Shown: positions 58,816 through 64,000 of the stretch, one piece after another
Numbering within the stretch: the first letter of the stretch is position 1
Layout: each line of letters begins with the position of its first letter
Origin: Acinetobacter rathckeae
Lineage (GTDB): Bacteria > Pseudomonadota > Gammaproteobacteria > Pseudomonadales > Moraxellaceae
NCBI RefSeq assembly: GCF_015627125.1
Contig: NZ_VTDO01000007.1
Coordinates: forward strand, 42,466 to 106,465
Length of the DNA stretch: 64,000 bases
Direction: 5' to 3'
Position numbers and translations under genes: made by a program
Notes under the pieces: generated by a model
The model's database searches: none
Told to the model about the DNA's origin: nothing
Seen by the model: the letters and a program-made list of their open reading frames with translations, nothing else

Positions 58816-60276
58816 ATGTATAAAGAAGCCCTTAAAGATTTTATTCAAAGATATATTAAAATATGGAAACAAGTGTGGGCCATTCGAGACCAACTTGACC
58901 CACCCAAGCGTGATAAAGATGAGCGAGAGTTTTTACCTGCACATTTAGAGCTGACGGAAACCCCATTGTCTGCTGCCCCGAAGTGGATTGCACGTTTAAT
59001 TATACTATTTGCACTGTTAACACTGATATGGTCACTGATTGGTAAGTTCGATATTGTTGCGACAGCACAAGGGAAAACGAGTCTAGGTGGACGCAGTAAA
59101 ACCATACAGTCTTTAGAAACTGCGGTGGTGGAAAAGATTAATGTCCACGATGGACAGGTGGTTAAAAAAGGCGAGACGTTACTACAACTTGCAGGGGTTG
59201 GTTCTGATACAGATTATCAGCGTGCTTATGATGCGTTAAAAGCCGCCTATATTGCTAAATGGCGTGCAGAATCGCTTTTACAGTCACTTGATCAACAAAA
59301 ATATATCTCTTTAGACAAAGTCATAACCGTTGCCAAACCTCACGATTCCGTCATCATTCAGCAAGTACTGTCATCAATCAGTACAGAAGAAAAAATTCAA
59401 GCAGAACATTTAGTCTCTAACCAATACCAAGCATGGTTCACTAAGAATAAACAGCTTATCTCTGTAAAAGAGCAACACATAGCTGAGCGTGCATCTACTC
59501 AAGCACAGATTCAAAAATTGGTGGCTATGACAGATATTGAAAAGCAACGAACCTCAGATTATCAAGAGTTAGTTTCACAAAACTTTTTAGCAAAACACAA
59601 CTTATTGGAGCAACAAAGTAAATACATTCAAGCTAAAAATGATTTGATGAGTCAAAGACAAAATGCTGAGCAAGTACAACATGCTATTCGGCAAGCTGAA
59701 GATGAGCTGATACTCAATAGCCAAAACTTAAAACGAGAGGCTTTTGATCAGATCAGACAAGCCAATGAACAAATTCCTCAATTGGCTGCTGAGTTACTTA
59801 AAAGTCAGCAACGTAAACAGTTTATGCAAATTAATTCACCTGTAGATGGCACAGTACAACAATTGGCTACACATACCTTAGGTGGCGTGGTTACAGCCGC
59901 ACAACCGCTCATGACCATTGTTCCACAAGACCGACTAGAGGTCGAAGCCATTGTACCGAACAAAGATATTGGCTTTGTTCGTGCAGGACAAGAGGTTGTA
60001 ATTAAAGTGGAATCTTTCCCATATACCCGCTATGGCTATTTAACAGGAAAAGTAAAAAGCGTGAGCTTTGATGCTGTAGAAAATAAGGATTTAGGCTTAG
60101 TTTATAGTGCCATTATTACTCTTGATCGAGACAAGCTAAATATTGATGGAAAAGAGGTACGATTAGATGCAGGGATGAATGTTTCTGCAGAAATTAAAAC
60201 AGGCAAACGTCGTGTTATTTCGTATCTGTTAAGCCCATTGCAAACCAAAGTTGATGAAAGTATGAGAGAGCGATAA
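58816..60276 (+). CDS. Type I secretion membrane fusion protein (HlyD family)
   Basis: The 486-aa periplasmic adaptor has a cytoplasmic N-terminus with many charged residues and one membrane helix (about residues 56-78). A biotinyl-lipoyl half motif (VVEKINVHDGQVVKKGE) is followed by a long coiled-coil hairpin, the second lipoyl half (INSPVDGTVQQLATHT) and a C-terminal beta domain. It links the ABC transporter to TolC. It starts 9 nt after the ABC gene and ends 2 nt before the TolC gene. Confidence 0.95.
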   Translation: MYKEALKDFIQRYIKIWKQVWAIRDQLDPPKRDKDEREFLPAHLELTETPLSAAPKWIARLIILFALLTLIWSLIGKFDIVATAQGKTSLGGRSKTIQSLETAVVEKINVHDGQVVKKGETLLQLAGVGSDTDYQRAYDALKAAYIAKWRAESLLQSLDQQKYISLDKVITVAKPHDSVIIQQVLSSISTEEKIQAEHLVSNQYQAWFTKNKQLISVKEQHIAERASTQAQIQKLVAMTDIEKQRTSDYQELVSQNFLAKHNLLEQQSKYIQAKNDLMSQRQNAEQVQHAIRQAEDELILNSQNLKREAFDQIRQANEQIPQLAAELLKSQQRKQFMQINSPVDGTVQQLATHTLGGVVTAAQPLMTIVPQDRLEVEAIVPNKDIGFVRAGQEVVIKVESFPYTRYGYLTGKVKSVSFDAVENKDLGLVYSAIITLDRDKLNIDGKEVRLDAGMNVSAEIKTGKRRVISYLLSPLQTKVDESMRER

Positions 60277-60278
60277 CC

Positions 60279-61571
60279 ATGACTATTCGATCTCCTCTTT
60301 ATCGTGCACTCATGGTTGGATTACTTTTAGGGACTACACCACTCACATATGCCTTAAGCCTAAAAGAAGCCATGCTATCTGCACAAAACCATGCTGCGGT
60401 ATTAGAGAAAAGCCGTTATGAATATATGGTGACAGCACAGCAAAAACCCCTTGCTCAAGCCGCATTGTTACCACAAATTGGCATGAGTGGTGCGTATCAG
60501 TTACAAAAACAGATTCAACCTAGACAGCTACAACGAAATAGCCAAAGTTTTAGGTTGAGTGCGACACAAACCATTTTCAACTTAAGCCAGTGGTATAAGT
60601 ACAAAAATGCAGATGTCATCCTTCAGATTGCCCATCAGCAACTCGACTTAACCGAGCAACAGCTTTTATTAAAAGTATCAGAAGCCTACTTTAATGTGCT
60701 TATTGCACAAGAGTCGTTACTCAGTAGCCAAAAAGCCCAAGCCTCTTTTTTAATGCAACAAAAGCAAGCAAAAGTTCAATTTGAAAAAGGGGTGGTCTCT
60801 ATTGTAGATGTGCAAGAAGCACAAGCAGGATATGAATCGGCATTTGCAGATGAATTAGATATTCAAGCTCAATTACAACAAGCATTGGCTCAATTAGAAA
60901 CTTATGTTGGACGTTCGATTGCACTGAGTGAAATGAAGAACACCCAATTAAACATGCTTCACTTTCCAGAAGAGACATTATCTACATGGCAAAGTAAAGC
61001 AACATCACACAACCTAGAAATAAAAATGCAAGAACAACTCATTAATAAAGCACAGCAGGAGTTGAAAATTGCTAAAGCGAACTACTATCCCACAGTTGAG
61101 TTGTCTTCTGGCTATACCTACAACCCCAGTGATACAGGCATTTACCAAGCTGAAGATACACGTACAGCCTATGTAGGGGTTGGTATTAATCTGCCCATTT
61201 TTACCGGTGGGCAAACCAAAGCCCAAGTTAGACAAGCGCAAGCAAGTCTACAAGTGGCACAAAGTGAGTTGCGTATTACTCAAGACAAAGTTCGTTTAAG
61301 CGTAATTGAAAACTACAGCAAAGTTCAAACAGGGCAACAGCGTATACATGCATTAGAAACATTGGTATACACCAATGAAACTAAAGTCACTTCAAGTACT
61401 TTAGGGCAACGCTATGGCTTAATGAGCAATGTTGAACGTATACGGGCTGAAAAAGAGTTGTATGACGCACGGTTAAAGCTGACGCAAGCGAAATATCAGT
61501 TTTTACAAGCACAAATCAATTTACTACAAATTACAGGGGGCTTTAGTTCAAGAGTGTTTGATTTGTTTTAA
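60279..61571 (+). CDS. Type I secretion outer-membrane protein (TolC family)
   Basis: A TolC-like channel of 430 aa with a signal peptide (cut near TYA), two long internal repeats of helix and strand (about residues 30-220 and 230-425), and the typical LKVSEAYFNVLIAQESLL and ANYYPTVELSSGYTYNP segments. The C-terminus ends in Phe (SRVFDLF). It is shorter than E. coli TolC because the C-terminal tail is absent, as usual for operon-borne partners. Confidence 0.94.
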   Translation: MTIRSPLYRALMVGLLLGTTPLTYALSLKEAMLSAQNHAAVLEKSRYEYMVTAQQKPLAQAALLPQIGMSGAYQLQKQIQPRQLQRNSQSFRLSATQTIFNLSQWYKYKNADVILQIAHQQLDLTEQQLLLKVSEAYFNVLIAQESLLSSQKAQASFLMQQKQAKVQFEKGVVSIVDVQEAQAGYESAFADELDIQAQLQQALAQLETYVGRSIALSEMKNTQLNMLHFPEETLSTWQSKATSHNLEIKMQEQLINKAQQELKIAKANYYPTVELSSGYTYNPSDTGIYQAEDTRTAYVGVGINLPIFTGGQTKAQVRQAQASLQVAQSELRITQDKVRLSVIENYSKVQTGQQRIHALETLVYTNETKVTSSTLGQRYGLMSNVERIRAEKELYDARLKLTQAKYQFLQAQINLLQITGGFSSRVFDLF

Positions 61572-61609
61572 TCATTGATACGTAAATGAAAGTGATTTGG
61601 GGAAAGTAG

Positions 61610-62371
61610 ATGGAAATAAATTTTACAATAGGTGATTGTGAGCAAAAGGCTTTAGATGGGCCTTTACAAGTGGGCTGGTTTTTAACGGAAGAGCAGGGTG
61701 CTCTACTTTTTGAAGCACCTTACCGATTAAGAAGTATGTCTCAGAATAGACATGCTAAATCTGCATCTCGTTGTCCTGCAATTTTACAATTAGAAAGTCG
61801 CTATTTTGTGATTAATTGTCCGTATGACTTGCACTTAAGGTTTGCGAGAGACTCAGAAGGTAAGCCTACTCTTGTCAATGTTTTGGGTGATAAATCAGCA
61901 GTTCGACAAAATAAATTGTCTAAACTTTTAAGTTTAGTACAAGAAAAAGAATGGCGATCACCACAGATTCCGATTCTCCAACTCAAACTTCCATATTGTT
62001 TTGTTGCAGATGAGGTTGCTTATATCACGCAATTAGATGCATTTTGTCATTATCGAAAGAATCCACTGCCTGGCACTATTTTTGGTGGACGTTTTCCGAT
62101 TCACATTTGGCCAAGACCTTTAATGTGGGCATTTGAATGGCATGATACAACGCAAGATTTAATTTTAAAACGTGGTGAACCTTTATTTTATTGTCAGTTT
62201 GATGGGTTTGATCCTTCGCGTTCTACTAAGCTTATTAAAGCTGAGAAAACACCTGAATTATTAAACTATATGGAACAAATATCAGGTGTTGTGAATTATG
62301 TAAACCAAACGTTTAGTTTATTTAAAGATGCTGAAAGCGTAAGGCCTAAAAGTTTGTTAACCCAGAAATAA
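61610..62371 (+). CDS. Unknown protein linked to the type I secretion operon
   Basis: I do not recognise this 253-aa protein. It has no signal peptide or membrane helix and looks soluble, with many aromatic residues. The motif PIHIWPRPLMWAFEWHD is followed by RGEPLFYCQFDGFDP. A basic stretch SMSQNRHAKSASRC and a Cys-rich pattern (C61, C71 region) are present. It starts 38 nt after the TolC gene on the same strand with AAAGTAG upstream, so it is probably in the operon. It could modify or chaperone the exported substrate; that is inference only. Confidence 0.75.
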   Translation: MEINFTIGDCEQKALDGPLQVGWFLTEEQGALLFEAPYRLRSMSQNRHAKSASRCPAILQLESRYFVINCPYDLHLRFARDSEGKPTLVNVLGDKSAVRQNKLSKLLSLVQEKEWRSPQIPILQLKLPYCFVADEVAYITQLDAFCHYRKNPLPGTIFGGRFPIHIWPRPLMWAFEWHDTTQDLILKRGEPLFYCQFDGFDPSRSTKLIKAEKTPELLNYMEQISGVVNYVNQTFSLFKDAESVRPKSLLTQK

Positions 62372-62417
62372 GTATTTTCCAACTTAATGTAATCATACAG
62401 CCAAATTGATTTTTTTA

Positions 62418-62618
62418 ATGAAAATGAAATTTAAATACAGACCCTCGGCAGGTTTTATCGTCAAGCTATTGATGGTTGGGTTACTGGCAGAATGTAATAG
62501 TGCCCTTTTTTGTGATTACGTGCAGTTTGGAAAAGATACCAAAATACCAAGTGCTGGTATTAACGGACGAGAACAGTCAGACACTGTAGATACCTGTCAC
62601 AGCATAAATTTAAAGTAG
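62418..62618 (+). pseudogene. Chimeric remnant: unrelated signal-like start fused to the end of the 315-aa paralogue
   Basis: ATG 62418 opens a 66-aa frame. Its first 31 residues (KYRPSAGFIVKLLMVGLLA) look like a signal peptide, and the last 34 (from DYVQFGKDTKIPS) match the C-terminus of the next gene. At DNA level 62513-62626 is homologous to 63469-63582. It is probably a deletion product of the tandem array, though a short exported peptide cannot be excluded. Confidence 0.55.
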
Positions 62619-62626
62619 GGTAAAAC

Positions 62627-63574
62627 ATGAAAATAAAACACCCCAAATGGACAATCTTTATTTTAATGTGCATCAGTTTGACTGCGTATTATTTTATTCA
62701 TAAAGCCATTAAACACCACCAGTTTCAGCAAGAAGAAATCGCACACCATGCCTATAGAAAAAATTGTGGCAACCCACCCAATATAGATATTGTGGCCAAC
62801 AAAGACCATTTCATGGATAAAAGCCGTATCTATTTGTTTGATCGGGTTTTGAATCATGTGGTGCCACGACCTAGAGAAACCAAGAGTGGCAGAATGAGTT
62901 ACTTTGTCCCTTCTTTTCGTGCCATGTATTTGTCACCTTTAGGTGCCAAAGACTATAAAGAATTTATTACTTTAATAGAAGGCATGGACATTCATAAAAG
63001 CTTAAAAGAAAACTTTAAAATTGTGGCAGGGGTAATTAACGATGGTGGGCAAGTGCGTTATTTCATTGCTAATCAAGATGTGAGCCGTGAAGATTACATC
63101 ACATTCTTTAAGAATAACTTACGTAAGTTTAGTATCTTACATGATGAAGATCCAATTAATCCAATCAAGTTTATTCCTTTACAAGACGGTTTAATTACCT
63201 TTGAAGAAAAAGCCGACATTGAGGCAGACCCATACCCACCTATGAAGTATTTAACCCATTACTTAAAGTTTCCATTTTATCGTTATTGTTGTGATGTAAA
63301 CGAATTATTAGAGCAACAAAAGTATATGAAAGAAAGAAATCCTAAAGAAGATATTTATAGACTAAAAGATATTACTAATTTAGCAGAAGCTTTAAAAAAA
63401 GACCCTAATCTAGGTTTAAAAACCAGTGATATCGAACTGATTGGACAAATCGGGCGTTTTGAAACAAAAGATTATGTGCAGTTTGGAAAAGATACCAAAA
63501 TACCAAGTTCTGGTATTAACGGACGAGAACAGTCAGACCCTGTAGATACCTGTCACAACATTGACTTAAAGTAG
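62627..63574 (+). CDS. Membrane-anchored protein of unknown function, tandem paralogue 1
   Basis: This 315-aa protein has a short basic N-terminus, one membrane helix (about residues 9-28) acting as anchor, and a mixed alpha/beta periplasmic part with several Cys (YRKNCGNPP, RYCCDVNELL, DTCHN). It has no family I recognise. Conserved blocks include RPRETKSGRMSYFVPSFRAM and KFIPLQDGLITFEEKADIEA. It is the only complete member of the array. Close repeats of anchored proteins beside a secretion system resemble immunity-gene arrays, but nothing here proves it. Confidence 0.8.
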   Translation: MKIKHPKWTIFILMCISLTAYYFIHKAIKHHQFQQEEIAHHAYRKNCGNPPNIDIVANKDHFMDKSRIYLFDRVLNHVVPRPRETKSGRMSYFVPSFRAMYLSPLGAKDYKEFITLIEGMDIHKSLKENFKIVAGVINDGGQVRYFIANQDVSREDYITFFKNNLRKFSILHDEDPINPIKFIPLQDGLITFEEKADIEADPYPPMKYLTHYLKFPFYRYCCDVNELLEQQKYMKERNPKEDIYRLKDITNLAEALKKDPNLGLKTSDIELIGQIGRFETKDYVQFGKDTKIPSSGINGREQSDPVDTCHNIDLK

Positions 63575-63582
63575 AGTAACCC

Positions 63583-64000
63583 GTGAAGATCAAACACCCC
63601 AAATGGACAATCTTTATTTTAATGTGCGTCAGTTTGACTGCGTATTATTTTATTCATAAAGCCATTAAATACTACCGGTTTCAGCAAGAAGAAATCGCAC
63701 ATCATGCCTATAGAAAAAATTGTGGCAACCCACCCAATATAGATATTGTGGCCAACAAAGACCATTTCATGGATAAAAGCCGTATCTATTTGTTTGATCG
63801 GGTTTTGAATCATGTGGTGCCACGACCTAGAGAAACCAAGAGTGGCAGAATGAGTTACTTTGTCCCTTCTTTTCGTGCCATGTATTTATCGCCTTTAAGT
63901 GCCAAAGACTATAAAGAATTTATTACTTTAATAGAAGGTATGGACATTCATAAAAGCCTAAAAGAAAACTTTAAAATTGTGGCAGGGGTAATTAACGATG
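63583..64000 (+). CDS. Membrane-anchored protein of unknown function, tandem paralogue 2 (partial)
   Basis: A GTG at 63583 begins a frame almost identical to the preceding gene (VKIKHPKWTIFILMCVSLT) and stays open to the window end, with about 139 residues visible. Differences so far include I/V at residue 16, HHQ/YYR near residue 30 and G/S near 104. The ribosome-binding site is poorer than that of paralogue 1 (AGTAACCC against AGGGTAAA), which may lower its expression. Confidence 0.8.
   Translation, partial: MKIKHPKWTIFILMCVSLTAYYFIHKAIKYYRFQQEEIAHHAYRKNCGNPPNIDIVANKDHFMDKSRIYLFDRVLNHVVPRPRETKSGRMSYFVPSFRAMYLSPLSAKDYKEFITLIEGMDIHKSLKENFKIVAGVIND

Larger units (their letters stand above)
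62513..64000 (+). repeat. Tandem gene repeat, 956-bp period
   Basis: The end of one unit (62513-62626), a complete unit (62627-63582) and the beginning of a further one (63583 to the edge) are nearly identical at DNA level; matched positions are 956 bp apart. Visible changes are scattered point differences. The array continues past the window. Confidence 0.93.

Overview
The window reads as chromosome of a low-GC gammaproteobacterium of the Moraxellaceae, most likely an Acinetobacter. The grounds are gene content and synteny: mrcA/ponA divergent from pilMNOPQ-aroK-aroB-SPOR-gltBD; a group-I-like pilin followed by a TfpO/PglL-type ligase; initiator tRNA genes in front of rimP-nusA-infB-rbfA; a fused MnhAB antiporter; a hisIE-ubiB-ubiE block; and a polyphosphate:AMP phosphotransferase of the type characterised in A. 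johnsonii. The species cannot be fixed from this alone.

Layout. 1-9.5 kb: penicillin-binding protein 1A (cut by the window edge), the type IV pilus assembly operon pilMNOPQ, shikimate genes aroK and aroB, and a DamX-like SPOR protein. 10-16 kb: glutamate synthase gltB and gltD, preceded by a 530-bp regulatory region with a good sigma-54 promoter match. 16.2-18.5 kb: a LemA/TPM-domain operon. 18.6-20.9 kb: sigma-54 promoter, pilA and a pilin glycosylation ligase. 21-26.7 kb: two identical initiator tRNAs, then rimP, nusA, infB, rbfA. 26.7-32.9 kb (minus): a six-gene CPA3 Na+(K+)/H+ antiporter operon. 33.7-37 kb: class II fructose-bisphosphate aldolase, and a convergent TonB-dependent siderophore receptor. 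37.2-43 kb (minus): UvrD-like helicase, hisIE, ubiB, ubiE and a conserved unknown. 43.2-45.6 kb: polyphosphate:AMP phosphotransferase and two small membrane or unknown proteins. 46-52.6 kb: a copper-resistance cluster with copC-copD, the two-component pair copRS, a small His-rich periplasmic protein, the multicopper oxidase CopA with an unusual Met/His repeat, and CopB. 52.7-55.8 kb: a TPP riboswitch controlling thiO-thiS-thiG-thiF. 55.8-64 kb: an AT-rich accessory region with a decayed IS982-type transposase gene, a three-gene type I secretion system, an unknown protein, and a tandem array of near-identical paralogues (956-bp period) that runs off the window.

Most of the window is core metabolism and housekeeping. 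The least explained part is the last 8 kb. There a HlyB/HlyD/TolC-type exporter with a cysteine-less C39-like domain sits beside an unrecognised 253-aa protein and the tandem array of membrane-anchored proteins. That layout would suit a secreted toxin or adhesin with repeated immunity or accessory proteins, but no substrate gene is visible here. Other points worth a second look are an 11-codon leader ORF between the TPP riboswitch and thiO, a sigma-54/NtrC-like control region on gltBD, a 12-bp hairpin between gltB and gltD, and a missing ubiJ between ubiE and ubiB.
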